Positions 18,093 to 27,329 of a stretch of DNA of 64,000 nucleotides are shown here, in pieces. Location of the stretch: assembly GCA_963814865.1 (NCBI GenBank), contig CAWFEN010000011.1, positions 1 through 64,000 of the forward strand, given 5' to 3'. The DNA is from AP-15 sp963814865. Lineage in GTDB: Bacteria > Pseudomonadota > Alphaproteobacteria > ATCC43930 > CGMCC-115725. Below the pieces are notes generated by a model. That model was not told the origin of the DNA, did not search any database, and saw only the letters and a list, made by a program, of their open reading frames with translations. Positions within the stretch are counted from its first letter, which is position 1, and the number at the start of each line of letters is the position of its first letter. Made by a program: the position numbers and the translations under genes.

Positions 18093-19177
18093 CCGCCGAC
18101 TCGCGCGAGAAAGCCGCCCGCGCGGTCGACGACCGCAATTTCGACCGCGGTCCGGCCGCTGAGGGTCGCCAGCGCGACCTCGCGCGCGCGCCGTGCGACG
18201 CCGCCGGCCAGACCCTCCCGATCGGCGCCGGAGATGGCAAGGATCTCCGCCGCACCTGCGGCATTGCGCGCCGCCTCGCAGGCCTCTGCGTCGGCGCCGA
18301 GCCCGGCCAGCATGTCGGCGAGCGCGGCGGTATCGACCCGGCTGCGCGCCGAATGGAGATCCAGATGCCCGGCGGCGAGCTTGGCAAGCTTGGCAAAGCC
18401 GCCGGCGATCGTCAGCCGGTCGATCGGATGGCGGCGCAGATATTTCAGGGTGCCGCCAACGAAATCGCCCATATCGATCAGCGCATGGTCGGGAAGATCG
18501 TAGAGGCGTTGGACGGCGCGCTCCGAGGTTGCGCCCGTCGCCGCCGCAATGTGGCCGATCCCCGCCGCGCGAGCGACATCGATCCCGCGCTGGATCGAAT
18601 GAATCCAGGAGGCGCAGGAATAAGGGACGACGATGCCGGTGGTGCCCAGGACCGAGAGGCCGCCGATGATGCCGAGCCGCGCGTTCATCGTCTTTGCAGC
18701 GAGGCGATCGCCGCCGGGGATCGAAATCGTCACCATCACATCGGGCGACGGGGCGCCCTGTTCCGCCGCCGTTTCGGTGAGCGCCTCGCGGATCATCGCG
18801 CGCGGCGCCGGGTTGATCGCCGGTTCGCCGATGGCAAGCGCGAGCCCGGCGCGGGTGACCGTGCCGACCCCTTCGCCCGCCGCAAAAACGACGCCCGAGC
18901 CCGGCGGCCCCCAGGCGATTTCGGCGATCACCAGCGCGCCATGGGTCACGTCGGGGTCATCGCCCGCATCCTTGACGATGCCAGTGCGGGCGTGGCCCTC
19001 GCAGAATTCGGCCAGCGCCAGCGGAAAGCGCGCGCTCCCGCCACGCGGCAGGCGGATCGAGACCGGGTCGGGAAAACGCCCCGAGAGCAGCGCCGCAAAC
19101 GCCGCGCGGGCGGCGGCCGCGGCGCAGGCGCCCGTCGTCCAGCCGCGCCGCAGCGCTCTATTATCGTGCCCTGCCAT
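18089..19177 (-). CDS. cbiD: cobalt-precorrin-5B (C1)-methyltransferase
   Basis: A 362-residue CbiD. The family opens with the GWTTGACAAAAARAAF box near residue 12 and carries VTRAGLALAIGEPAINPAPR near 107, NARLGIIGGLSVLGTTGIV near 163, and DMGDFVGGTLKYLRRHPIDR near 234. CbiD adds the C1 methyl from S-adenosylmethionine and lacks the fold of the other corrin methyltransferases. It belongs to the anaerobic (early cobalt) route in textbook organisms but is also common in alphaproteobacteria that lack CobF. It forms an operon with cobK and faces away from cobA. Confidence 0.93.
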   Translation of the reverse strand: MAGHDNRALRRGWTTGACAAAAARAAFAALLSGRFPDPVSIRLPRGGSARFPLALAEFCEGHARTGIVKDAGDDPDVTHGALVIAEIAWGPPGSGVVFAAGEGVGTVTRAGLALAIGEPAINPAPRAMIREALTETAAEQGAPSPDVMVTISIPGGDRLAAKTMNARLGIIGGLSVLGTTGIVVPYSCASWIHSIQRGIDVARAAGIGHIAAATGATSERAVQRLYDLPDHALIDMGDFVGGTLKYLRRHPIDRLTIAGGFAKLAKLAAGHLDLHSARSRVDTAALADMLAGLGADAEACEAARNAAGAAEILAISGADREGLAGGVARRAREVALATLSGRTAVEIAVVDRAGGFLARVGG

Positions 19178-19266
19178 GCTCCGATCTTAGCAAAACCGGC
19201 GCGGATGACTACCTTGTGGCCTCTTGCCATCCGGCTTTCTCCTCGCAGGTCTGGTAGGGACCTCTT

Positions 19267-20085
19267 GTGATCGACAGTGCGCGTCTCGGTCTGCCGGAAT
19301 TCGAGACCGGCCATGTCTGGCTGGTCGGCGCCGGGCCCGGCGACCCCGGACTCCTCTCGGCGCTGGCGCTGCACGCCCTCTGTCACGCCGACAGCGTCGT
19401 CTATGACGCGCTCGTCGATCCGCGCATCCTGCGCCTGGCGCGTTCGGGTGCCGTGCTCGATTACGCCGGCAAGCGCGGCGGCCGGCCGTCGCCGAGCCAG
19501 CCCGACATCTCGGCGCGGCTCGTCCGGCTCGCCCGGACCGGTAACCGTGTCCTGCGTCTGAAAGGCGGCGATCCCTGCGTTTTCGGACGCGGCGCCGAGG
19601 AGGCTTTGGCGCTGGTCGCTGCCGGGGTTCCGTTTCGGATCGTTCCGGGTATCACCGCCGGCATCGGCGGGCTCGCCTACGCCGGGATCCCGGTCACCCA
19701 CCGCGACACCAACTCCGCGGTCACCTTCGTCACCGGCCACAACAGCAGCGGCGCGGTGCCCGACCGGATCGATTGGGACGCCATCGCCCGCGGCGCGCCC
19801 GTCCTGGTGCTCTATATGGCGCTGAAGCATCTCGCCGCCATCGCCGATCAGCTGATCGCCGGCGGCCGGCGCCGCGACGAGCCGGCGGCGGTGGTGAGCC
19901 GCGCCACGACCTCGGCGCAGCGCGTGCTGGTGTCGACATTGGGCGAGGTCGCTGCGGCCTCGGCGGGAATTGACACGCCGGCGATCATCGTCGTCGGCGA
20001 GGTCGTCCGAATGCGCGCGGCGCTCGATTGGCTTGGCGCTCGCGACGGCCAGACAGGTGATTCCGATCCCTCCGGATTTCCCTAA
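19267..20085 (+). CDS. cobA: uroporphyrinogen-III C-methyltransferase
   Basis: A 272-residue SUMT that makes precorrin-2 from uroporphyrinogen III with two S-adenosylmethionine, the entry to cobalamin and sirohaem. Visible motifs are HVWLVGAGPGDPGLLSALAL near residue 16, the RLKGGDPCVFGRGAEEAL block near 97, PGITAGIGGLAYAGIPVTHR near 126, and a C-terminal IIVVGEVVRMR. It is a stand-alone methyltransferase, not the CysG fusion. The start is GTG. It is divergent from cbiD with only 89 bp between; no cobalamin riboswitch is recognisable in that gap. Confidence 0.93.
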   Translation: MIDSARLGLPEFETGHVWLVGAGPGDPGLLSALALHALCHADSVVYDALVDPRILRLARSGAVLDYAGKRGGRPSPSQPDISARLVRLARTGNRVLRLKGGDPCVFGRGAEEALALVAAGVPFRIVPGITAGIGGLAYAGIPVTHRDTNSAVTFVTGHNSSGAVPDRIDWDAIARGAPVLVLYMALKHLAAIADQLIAGGRRRDEPAAVVSRATTSAQRVLVSTLGEVAAASAGIDTPAIIVVGEVVRMRAALDWLGARDGQTGDSDPSGFP

Positions 20086-20343
20086 AGTCGGGCCGCATCA
20101 TAGCCATCTGCCCCACATTCTCGACAAACCGTTTGGCATCTCCTACCTGAGGGCGACGCACGACGCGAAACGCCACACCGACAGAGGACCAACATGGCGG
20201 CACCGAACACGACTGATGATCCGGCGAGCGGCGCGCTTCGACTATCGCATCATGGGCAGAGGCGTCCGCCCCGATGCAGGACGTCGAGGCGGATCGAGGG
20301 ATGAGATCCGGCGATCATCGCAATCATTGCGATCCCGGCGGCG

Positions 20344-21591
20344 ATGGCTGACATGCTTGCGTTTCTCGGCCGCCTTCCGACCGCCGATCGGCTGATCGCG
20401 CGGGCGCGGCGCCGCACGGGTTTGAGCGAGTTCGGCGATACCTCGTTCGCCGAGCCATTGCGGGTCTTCCTGCGCGCCTGCCGCGAGGAGGCGGATCTGA
20501 GCCTGTTCGGGCGCATCGCTGTGCGCTGGGATACGCTGCGCTTTCTATCGAACCTGCTGCGGCTGCACGAGGAAGAGACGCGCCGGCCGGAAATTCTCGA
20601 TCAGCCGATCGAGCGGCCGATCATCATCGCCGGGCTGCCGCGCTCCGGCACCACCTTTCTGCATAGCCTGCTGGCCGAGGATCCGGCAAATCTCGTGCCG
20701 CGCGTCTGGCAGCTGATCCATCCCTACCCGCCGCGAGAACCGGGCGCCGACCGCCGGCCGCAGCGGGTCGCCCGGCAGCTGCGCATGTTCCACATGCTGG
20801 CGCCGGAGTTTCGCCATCTGCACCCGATCGCGGCAGGCTCGCCGCAGGAATGCTCCGAGATCACGGCGCATGTGTTCGCCAGCCTGCGCTTCGACAGCAC
20901 CTATCGGATTCCAAGCTATCGCCGCTGGCTCGATGCCGCCGGGCATCTGAACGCTTATCGGTTTCACAAACGCTTTCTGCAGCACCTCCAGCACCAGGCG
21001 GGCCGGCCCGGGCGCTGGGCGCTCAAATGCCCCGACCACATCTTTGCCCTGGCCGCGATCCGCAGCGTCTATCCCGATGCCCGGCTGGTGTTCGTGCACC
21101 GCGATCCCCTGGCGGTCCTGCTGTCGGTTGCCCGGCTGACGGGGGTGCTGCGGGAGCCGTTCACGCGCCGCGTCGACAAAATCGAGATCGGCCGCGACGA
21201 CAGCAGCCGTTGGCTCGCAGCCACCGAGCTGATGATCGCCGCGGCCGATGCGGACCGGTTCGGCGAACCGATTTTCCACGTGCACTATCCGGACCTGGTG
21301 AGCGACCCGCTGGGAACCGTGACCGCCATCTACCGCCATTTCGGGACGGCTCTCGGGCCCGAGGCAGCCGCACGCATCACCCGGCTGGTCGCGGCGACTC
21401 CCGCCGGCGGCCGCCGTCCCCGCAGTTATCGCTTCGAGGATCACGGCCTCGACGCCGCCCGCGAGCGCGAGCGCTATGCGCGCTATGTTGCGCGCTTCCG
21501 CATCCGGCCCGAGGTCGCGGCAGGTCGGCCGCCGCCGGCGAGCCATTTCCCCAAGCTGGCCCCGCGGCCGTCGGTCGGGTCGGGCGACTAG
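20344..21591 (+). CDS. sulfotransferase family protein
   Basis: A 415-residue protein with the two PAPS-binding signatures of P-loop sulfotransferases: the 5'-phosphosulfate loop PIIIAGLPRSGTTFLHSLL near residue 90, and the 3'-phosphate region ARLVFVHRDPLAVLLSV near 251. The segment RWALKCPDH near 222 and the C-terminal region with YRFEDHGLD are typical of the large bacterial group that sulfates small molecules or glycans. No signal peptide or TM helix is present. The acceptor is unknown. It converges on hpnN with 25 bp between, and no sulfate-activation genes are nearby. Confidence 0.82.
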   Translation: MADMLAFLGRLPTADRLIARARRRTGLSEFGDTSFAEPLRVFLRACREEADLSLFGRIAVRWDTLRFLSNLLRLHEEETRRPEILDQPIERPIIIAGLPRSGTTFLHSLLAEDPANLVPRVWQLIHPYPPREPGADRRPQRVARQLRMFHMLAPEFRHLHPIAAGSPQECSEITAHVFASLRFDSTYRIPSYRRWLDAAGHLNAYRFHKRFLQHLQHQAGRPGRWALKCPDHIFALAAIRSVYPDARLVFVHRDPLAVLLSVARLTGVLREPFTRRVDKIEIGRDDSSRWLAATELMIAAADADRFGEPIFHVHYPDLVSDPLGTVTAIYRHFGTALGPEAAARITRLVAATPAGGRRPRSYRFEDHGLDAARERERYARYVARFRIRPEVAAGRPPPASHFPKLAPRPSVGSGD

Positions 21592-21616
21592 GCTGCATCG
21601 GGCGCGGCGGTCACCG

Positions 21617-24232
21617 CTAATATCGCCGGCCGCGGCACGCGCCGTCCGCAGACGGGGTCGGCATCGCTGCCAGCAGCGCCGGGATGAAGACGAGGCTCGC
21701 TATCAAGGTGCAGCCGAGGCTGGTCAGCAGCAGCGTGCCCATGCTCGCCGTGCCGGGATGCTGCGACAGTGCCAGCGCGCCGAAGGCGGTGCCGGTGGTC
21801 AATGCCGAAAACAGAATGGCGCGGGCCGTCGCCGAGCCCAGCACCGAGGTTTGCCCGGCTCGCCAATTCATCACGAAATAGACGTTGAACGACACGCCGA
21901 CACCCAAAAGCAGCGGCAACGCGATGATGTTCGCATAGTTCAGCGGCAGCGGCAGCACTACCATAACGATCACGGTCATCAGCGACGACAGCAGCAGCGG
22001 CGCCAGCACCAGCGCCACATCTCGCCCGCGTCGCAGGGCCGCGAACAGGATCGCAGTGATCGCGGCAAGGGCGGCGATCGCGGCGGAGCGGAAGGCTCCG
22101 ACAATCGTCCTGCTGGTCGCCTCGATAGTCACGGCGGAGCCGCCGGCATCGGGTGCCACCGCGGTCACTTCGGCGACGAATTCGGCAAGACCTCGACTGC
22201 TCCGCGCCTGCGGCTTCGGCAGCACCTGGATGCGCGCGCGCCCGTCGGGCAGGAGCCAGTCCCGGGCGAGGTCTTGCGGGATGGTCCGGAGCGTCACCGG
22301 TTGCGCCTCGAGCGCGGTGCGCAACTCGTCGAGCTGCGCCGGCAGAAAGCGGGTCAGCGCCCGGTCGGCGGCGAGCAGAACCGGGTCGGGCGCGGCGGCG
22401 AGCCGGCGCAGATCGCCGGCGATGGCCGCGAGCAGATGATCGCGCGGCGCCTTCGCCAGTGCCGGCTCGATCTGTGCGAAGGCGGCCCTGGCGGCGCTGC
22501 GAATCGCAGCGGCCGTGGCCGGTGCGGCGGGCCCGTGCGGAGCGAGGGTCGGGCCCAGGAGAGTGACCGCATCCGCGATCTGGGCCAGCTTCGCCGGCTG
22601 GTCCTCGGGTACGAAACTGTTGATCGACAAGACCCCCGAAACCAGCGGCAGCGCTTTCAGTCGTTTCGCCAGACTGGCGGCGGCGGCCGCATTCGGGGTC
22701 AGGATGTCGATCGTGAACGGGTTGGTCAGCGGCGAATCCGTCAAGTCGTGGAGGGTCCGCATCGCTTCGGTATTCGGGTTCTTGGTATGCAGCGGGTCGG
22801 CATCGAAGCTCAGCCGCGGCAGCAAAACGACGCCGAACGCCGCCAGCATAGCGAACACGATCAGCATCGGCCGGCGGCGGCGGCGGACCAGCCCGTCGAG
22901 CGGCGCCGCCCAGCGGAAACCGACCTCCGCAGCCTCGCCATATGGCCGGAAAAGGCTGATCGCGGCAGGCAGAAAGGTCAGGGTGCACAGGAACGCGATC
23001 AGCATTCCCGCCCCGGCGATCAGCCCCAGCTCGGCGACGCCGCGAAAGGCAGTCGGCACAAAGGCGAGAAACCCCGCCGCGGTAGCCGCCGCCGCCACCA
23101 GGATCTGTCCGCCGACGCGACGGCCGGTCTCGGCCAGCGCGGCGGCCGGGTCGGAATGGCGATGCCGCATCTCGCGATAGCGCACGCAGAACTGGATCGA
23201 GAAATCGACGGCGATGCCGATGAACAGGATCCCGAAACCGACGGAGACCAGGTTCAGCGTCCCGACCGCGGCCGCGGCAAACAGCAATGTCAGCATCAGC
23301 CCGAGCCCAAGCGTCAGCAGGATCGGGACGATCAGCCGCCACGACCGGACGGCCAGAAACAGCCACAGCGCGATCAGCAGGACGCTGCCGATCATGCCTT
23401 CGACCGCGCCTTGCGCGACGCTGGCGAATTCCTCGTCGGCGAGCGCCACGCTGCCGGTGACGCGCACGCGCGCATCGCCCGATCTGACGAATTCGAGCTT
23501 TGCCGCGGCGTCGCGGATCGCCTGCGTGGCGGCTCCGCCCGGCTCGAGCCGGGTGTGATCGAGAACCGGCTGCGCCAGGACGAATTTGTATGGACCACTT
23601 AGATCGGCGACCTTTCCGCCGAGCAGCCGGGTCCACGACAGCGGCTGCGGATGGCCGGCGATCGCGGCGGCCATTGCCCGGTGAAACCCTGTCAGCGCCT
23701 CCCGGTAGGGTCCGAGGTCGACCTGCCCCTCGATCACCCCTTTTCCGAGCAGCGAAAGCGCCGCGAACAGCCCCCGAGCACTCGGGTCCCTCGCCAGTTG
23801 CCCGAGAAAGGGCTGGGCGTCGATCGTCCGGTCGAGCAGCGATTCGAGCTGTTTCGTATCCAACAGCAGCAGCCCTTCCTTGCGCAGAAAGGGCAAGGCG
23901 TCGGGACGGCTGACTGCATGAAAATGCGCGTGGTCGGCCGCCATCGCCTGGGCGAGCGCGGCAGCAGTGGCTTCCGCCTCCTCCGGTTCTTTCGCGTCGA
24001 TCACCGCCACCAGCAGATCGGTGAATTGCGGGAACTCTGCCTTGAAGGCCGCCGCGCGCTGGCGCCACGGCAGGCTTTCGGCGAACATCCGGTCCGTATC
24101 GGTGCTGATCCCGAGATGGCTCGCCGCATAGGCGCCGGCGAAGGCGGCGAGCGCAGCGGCAGCCACAACGACGGCGACTGCGTTGCGGCGGCATCGATCG
24201 ACGAGGCCGGCGAGCAAGGACTGGAAGCTCAT
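21617..24232 (-). CDS. hpnN: hopanoid-associated RND transporter
   Basis: An 871-residue MMPL/RND permease matching HpnN in length and layout. It has one N-terminal TM helix (AVAVVVAAAALAAFAGAYAA), a large periplasmic domain, a block of five TM helices near residues 270-415 containing GFGILFIGIAVDFSIQFCVR, a cytoplasmic loop, then a mirror-image second half with a final TM block near 715-855. The Asp in GIAVDFSIQ is in the position of the RND proton-relay aspartate. HpnN moves hopanoids from the inner to the outer membrane. No other hopanoid genes lie in this window. The gene is transcribed alone. Confidence 0.88.
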   Translation of the reverse strand: MSFQSLLAGLVDRCRRNAVAVVVAAAALAAFAGAYAASHLGISTDTDRMFAESLPWRQRAAAFKAEFPQFTDLLVAVIDAKEPEEAEATAAALAQAMAADHAHFHAVSRPDALPFLRKEGLLLLDTKQLESLLDRTIDAQPFLGQLARDPSARGLFAALSLLGKGVIEGQVDLGPYREALTGFHRAMAAAIAGHPQPLSWTRLLGGKVADLSGPYKFVLAQPVLDHTRLEPGGAATQAIRDAAAKLEFVRSGDARVRVTGSVALADEEFASVAQGAVEGMIGSVLLIALWLFLAVRSWRLIVPILLTLGLGLMLTLLFAAAAVGTLNLVSVGFGILFIGIAVDFSIQFCVRYREMRHRHSDPAAALAETGRRVGGQILVAAAATAAGFLAFVPTAFRGVAELGLIAGAGMLIAFLCTLTFLPAAISLFRPYGEAAEVGFRWAAPLDGLVRRRRRPMLIVFAMLAAFGVVLLPRLSFDADPLHTKNPNTEAMRTLHDLTDSPLTNPFTIDILTPNAAAAASLAKRLKALPLVSGVLSINSFVPEDQPAKLAQIADAVTLLGPTLAPHGPAAPATAAAIRSAARAAFAQIEPALAKAPRDHLLAAIAGDLRRLAAAPDPVLLAADRALTRFLPAQLDELRTALEAQPVTLRTIPQDLARDWLLPDGRARIQVLPKPQARSSRGLAEFVAEVTAVAPDAGGSAVTIEATSRTIVGAFRSAAIAALAAITAILFAALRRGRDVALVLAPLLLSSLMTVIVMVVLPLPLNYANIIALPLLLGVGVSFNVYFVMNWRAGQTSVLGSATARAILFSALTTGTAFGALALSQHPGTASMGTLLLTSLGCTLIASLVFIPALLAAMPTPSADGACRGRRY

Positions 24233-24648
24233 CGGACACCGAGCTGGGCGATACTGGTCCGTCGCGGCCGGTCCGGCAGGTTCAGCCGGGATCCGACCGA
24301 TCGTCGCGGAGCTCGGCGGCGCCGTCGTGATAATCGGTTCAAGCCCGCAACGCTATCGCAAAACGCGTCGCAGCAACCCGGCGGTCCTGCTCCTCGGGCA
24401 GGAACGCCTTCCGGCCCTGATTTTGGAGACACCTTGCGCCAGTTTTGGTACCATCGTGCGGATACGCGGCATCAATCCGTCATTTCCGCGTCAATCAGAT
24501 GGCCACGCTGCGACAAAAGAACCGCACACAACCCGTCAACGGAATAAATATCGCCACGGCGAGTCCTAACCTGCATCGGTAGACCTTGGTGCCGCCTGCC
24601 GGCCCCTGTCGAAGGAGTCCCGGCGGCTCGCTGTGTGGTGGAGCAAAC
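24233..24648. other. divergent intergenic region hpnN/sciP
   Basis: About 415 bp without a convincing gene, lying between two divergently transcribed genes and therefore holding both promoters. I see no clear CtrA box (TTAA-N7-TTAA) or strong inverted repeat by eye. Confidence 0.3.
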
Positions 24649-24948
24649 ATGCCTCTGTATGACACGATCCCCGTAGAGCAGGGCGAAAGCGCGATCGTGG
24701 TCTCGCTGCCGCCGCCGGATACTCAGAGATGGTCGCCTCGGCGCAAGGCTGCCGTCGTCGCAGCCACCCGCGCCGGCGCCATCAGCCGCAAGGAAGCGTG
24801 CGAGCGCTACCTGCTCTCGCTCGAGGAGCTCGCCGCCTGGGAGGCGGCACTCGACAAAAATGGCATCCCCGGTTTGCGGAGCACACGCCAGCAGAGTTAC
24901 CGCTACGCCTCGCTCGGCAAGGAACGCGAACGGCTGCGGCGTGCATAG
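24649..24948 (+). CDS. sciP: SciP-like CtrA inhibitor (DUF1153)
   Basis: A 99-residue protein with the DUF1153 HTH: RWSPRRKAAVVAATRAGAIS near residue 26, RKEACERYLLSLEELAAWE near 47, then LDKNGIPGLRSTRQQSYRY. In Caulobacter SciP binds the master regulator CtrA and blocks transcription of CtrA-activated promoters in G1. The pattern EACERYxLSxEELxxW..A is diagnostic and restricted to alphaproteobacteria. The ATG at 24649 is chosen because the protein then begins like its homologues (MPLYDT); a 21-codon longer form is open but not conserved-looking. Confidence 0.85.
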   Translation: MPLYDTIPVEQGESAIVVSLPPPDTQRWSPRRKAAVVAATRAGAISRKEACERYLLSLEELAAWEAALDKNGIPGLRSTRQQSYRYASLGKERERLRRA

Positions 24949-25029
24949 GCCGGAGAAGACAAACTCGAGCAGACTGGGGCGTATCCATTCGCGGCCCTGT
25001 CGGCGCCAGGGTAAATAGCGCGCCAGCCC

Positions 25030-25323
25030 ATGCCCCTGTTCTCGTTTCCCGAAGACGTCCGCTGGAACGCTGCGCTCGATGCCGTCGAGTTCGGTGTCGC
25101 GATCGGCGAATACCGAGGCGTCGTCCGCGTCCGACGGGAGGTCTTCCGGCGATTGCTGGAGCAAAGGGCGACGCCCGAGAAGTGCATTGAAGCCTACCAT
25201 CTCTGCCGCACCGAGCTGGAGCGGGCGGCCGAAGCGAAGCTGCGCCGGCGCGAACTGACCGGTGACGGCAATATCGAGCTGACCGGCCGCGAACTCGGAC
25301 GCGCCGGCCACAGCTTCGGCTAG
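25030..25323 (+). CDS. DUF1488-like small protein
   Basis: A 97-residue protein, MPLFSFPEDVRWNAALDAVE, with a beta-rich first half (FGVAIGEYRGVVRVRREVF) and a charged helical second half (ERAAEAKLRRREL, GNIELTGRELG). The order of a short strand pair with F.....Y.G.V.V.R, a helix and a terminal strand resembles DUF1488, an uncharacterised proteobacterial family of about 90 residues. No motif suggests an activity. It stands alone, 80 bp after sciP. Confidence 0.6.
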   Translation: MPLFSFPEDVRWNAALDAVEFGVAIGEYRGVVRVRREVFRRLLEQRATPEKCIEAYHLCRTELERAAEAKLRRRELTGDGNIELTGRELGRAGHSFG

Positions 25324-25324
25324 G

Positions 25325-25655
25325 ATGCGGCGGGATCATCTTCCGGTTCCGGATAAGCGAGCGTCGCGTCGGGCAGCAGGTGGGCGCCGGAGCCGAGCAT
25401 CGTCGGATCGGCTCTGCCGGACCCCATAACCCCTCCCGCCAGCGGCACAATCCGCCCACGCCGGCAGGTGACGATAGCCGATCCCAGCCGCGGCGAGCTC
25501 TGATGCAAGCATTTCCGGGCTGCATCGCGGATTCGCCCGTGAACGCGGCACCGGGTGTACATCGGCGAAGAGATCGACTGAAACCCGGTCAAGCAAGATC
25601 ATCAGCTCCGCGATCCTGCGCGTTGAATGGCCGATCGTGCATATCGTCGACGGCG
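25325..25655 (-). pseudogene. decayed DUF488 protein
   Basis: The minus strand reads ICTIGHSTRRIAELMILLDR, then VDLFADVHPVPRSRANPR and AAAGIGYRHLP, the exact opening of DUF488 proteins (TIGHST...DVRxxPRSR...GIxYxHxPxLGG). After YRHLP the frame shifts and VGGLCRWREGLWG continues in another frame, after which the similarity ends. Intact members are about 160-180 residues, so roughly 40% is missing as well. The boundaries are approximate. Confidence 0.65.
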
Positions 25656-25702
25656 GCACCGCGTGTCTTCTGTCGACGATCGGGCAGCTGGCCTCCGTGG
25701 AA

Positions 25703-25754
25703 AGGTTAAGATCCGGAGGGCCGGTTTGCAAACCGCGATGCCGAGGTTAAGATC
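25703..25754 (+). promoter_or_regulatory. paired AGGTTAAGATC repeats around a palindrome
   Basis: The 11-mer AGGTTAAGATC occurs at 25703-25713 and again at 25744-25754, 41 bp apart (about four helical turns). Between them is a perfect 12-bp palindrome, GGTTTGCAAACC, at 25723-25734. This layout just upstream of a small gene looks like an operator region; the binding protein is unknown. Confidence 0.35.
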
Positions 25755-25775
25755 GTCAGGTGGGAGGACCGGGAT

Positions 25776-26135
25776 ATGGATCAACGCTCAATAGAAAAAC
25801 ACCTGCGCAGATGGCTTCGCCGCGGCAAGTCGAACCCCGATCCCTTGATTGGCGACGCAGACGAACAAAGGTTCCCGCGCGGACGGGTTCACAATCCGAT
25901 GACCGATGACGGGCTACCGGTAGAGGGGCAGGTTCACAAGGAGTGGGACCCGAACAAAGGCGGCCTTCCGACCTTCTTTGGAGCGCGGGTATCGAGGTCG
26001 ATGAACGCGCCCGCCTGGTCCCGGCCACGGGCTACGATATTGTGCGAACCGCCGTTACCCGCGCCTGATCCGATCCGATCTCGCAGAACCCGCGCGGATT
26101 CCACCGCGCGGCGTCCGCCGGCCGGCGTGCGTTGA
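25776..26135 (+). CDS. small hypothetical protein
   Basis: A 119-residue frame opening MDQRSIEKHLRRWLRRGKSN with many charged residues, followed by VEGQVHKEWDPNKGGLPTFF. The first 75 residues look protein-like; the rest is Arg/Pro-rich and may be out of frame, so the gene may be broken near 26000. I do not recognise a family. It follows the paired-repeat region and may be controlled by it. Confidence 0.4.
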   Translation: MDQRSIEKHLRRWLRRGKSNPDPLIGDADEQRFPRGRVHNPMTDDGLPVEGQVHKEWDPNKGGLPTFFGARVSRSMNAPAWSRPRATILCEPPLPAPDPIRSRRTRADSTARRPPAGVR

Positions 26136-26208
26136 CCGGCGTGCCGGCGGCTTTGCATAATGCTTTGGAGCGGCGCAGCAGAAGCGCTTCGAGGCAGAGG
26201 AGGGACGC

Positions 26209-26733
26209 ATGCCGGGCAGCTTCGTCATCGCCAACTTCCGACACGTCGCCGACGGCTTGCAGGAAGGCCAGTTTGCGGTTGGCGAGCGTAAAAGGGCAGC
26301 GAGCCTCGACGCCCTCGATCCGATCTACCGGCAGTTGCTGGACCGTCCGATCGTCCAGACGCTCGGCATCGTCGGCCCGGATGGCCGGCCGAGCCTGACG
26401 CCGATGTGGTTCGACCATGAGGACGACAAGATCCTGGTGAATACCGCGTCCCATCGCAGCAAGTGCGATTGGATCCGCAAGAGCCCGCGCATGACCAGCC
26501 TGCTGGTCAATCCCGACAACGCCTATCACTGGGTTCAGATCAAGCACACGGTGGAAAAGGAGCTGCGGGAGTGGGAGCCGGACGGCGGCTGCGTCACCCG
26601 GCAGCTCGATCGGATTTGGACCAAATACACCGGCAATCCGCCGCCCTACGGTCTCCGCGACCCGAAGATCGAAGAGAAGCGAGTGTTGTTCGTCTGCCGT
26701 ATCGACCGCATCGCCACGTTCGGGAAGCCTTAG
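26209..26733 (+). CDS. pyridoxamine 5'-phosphate oxidase-like (PPOX) protein
   Basis: A 174-residue protein of the FMN/F420-binding split-barrel fold. Recognisable parts are RPIVQTLGIVGPDGRPSLTP (first strand pair) near residue 45, MWFDHEDDKILVNTASHRSK near 65, and SPRMTSLLVNPDNAYHWVQI near 94, matching PPOX-class TIGR03618-like proteins. Such proteins reduce or bind flavin-type substrates; the precise substrate is not readable here. The GGAGGGACGC upstream of the ATG is a good ribosome-binding site. Confidence 0.8.
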   Translation: MPGSFVIANFRHVADGLQEGQFAVGERKRAASLDALDPIYRQLLDRPIVQTLGIVGPDGRPSLTPMWFDHEDDKILVNTASHRSKCDWIRKSPRMTSLLVNPDNAYHWVQIKHTVEKELREWEPDGGCVTRQLDRIWTKYTGNPPPYGLRDPKIEEKRVLFVCRIDRIATFGKP

Positions 26734-26945
26734 CCCCGAGAGGCGCCTGCCGCCTGGCTCGCTTTCGGCGTTTCGAGGCCGGTCCTCGCGCGGTCTCCAG
26801 CCGATCCGTTCTTGGCGCGCCGCCGCGATCCTGCTATCAATGCCCGGTGGAACGTTGGCGATGATTCTGCGGTCGGCTGGGCTGCCATGTCCGTCGCAGG
26901 TCGCCGCGGCGGAAGCACGCTCGTTGAACGCCAAGGGAGGATCGA

Positions 26946-27329
26946 ATGGCCATATTCACACATGTCACGGTCGGTACGAATGATCTGGCGAAGGCGCGCG
27001 CGTTTTATGACAGCGTGCTGGCGCCGCTCGGGTTGAAGCGCCTGAACGATCTTGGCGACAACGGCTCGATCTGGGGACAAGGCGATCCCGAGTTTTTCGT
27101 GTTGAAGCCGGCCAACGGGCAACCCGCGAGCCATGCCAATGGCGGCACGATCAGCTTTGTCGCACCCAGCCGCGCCGCGGTCGCGGAGTTCCACAAGGCG
27201 GCTCTGGCCGCCGGCGGCCAGGATGAAGGTGCCGTCGGATCGCGCAGCTGGAAGCCGAACGCCTATGCCGGCTATGTCCGCGATCTCGACGGCAACAAGC
27301 TCGCGGCGTACTGCTTCCAGGCGGAGTAA
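26946..27329 (+). CDS. VOC-family protein (glyoxalase/bleomycin-resistance fold)
   Basis: A 127-residue single VOC module: MAIFTHVTVGTNDLAKARAF with the first metal-ligand His near residue 6, then FYDSVLAPLGLKRL, GDPEFFVLKP, GGTISFVAPSRAAVAEFHKA and the C-terminal YAGYVRDLDGNKLAAYC. The family binds a divalent metal through His and Glu pairs; here the final Glu position is replaced by Ala in KLAAY, so catalysis in the glyoxalase sense is doubtful. GGGAGG precedes the ATG. Confidence 0.85.
   Translation: MAIFTHVTVGTNDLAKARAFYDSVLAPLGLKRLNDLGDNGSIWGQGDPEFFVLKPANGQPASHANGGTISFVAPSRAAVAEFHKAALAAGGQDEGAVGSRSWKPNAYAGYVRDLDGNKLAAYCFQAE

Noticed and set aside
19178..19266. Cobalamin riboswitch between cbiD and cobA
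   Set aside because: The gap is only 89 bp and lacks a recognisable B12-box; too short for the aptamer.
21476..23602. 708-codon open frame on the plus strand across hpnN
   Set aside because: Low-complexity Arg/Gln-rich shadow of hpnN caused by high GC; the minus strand shows clear RND motifs.
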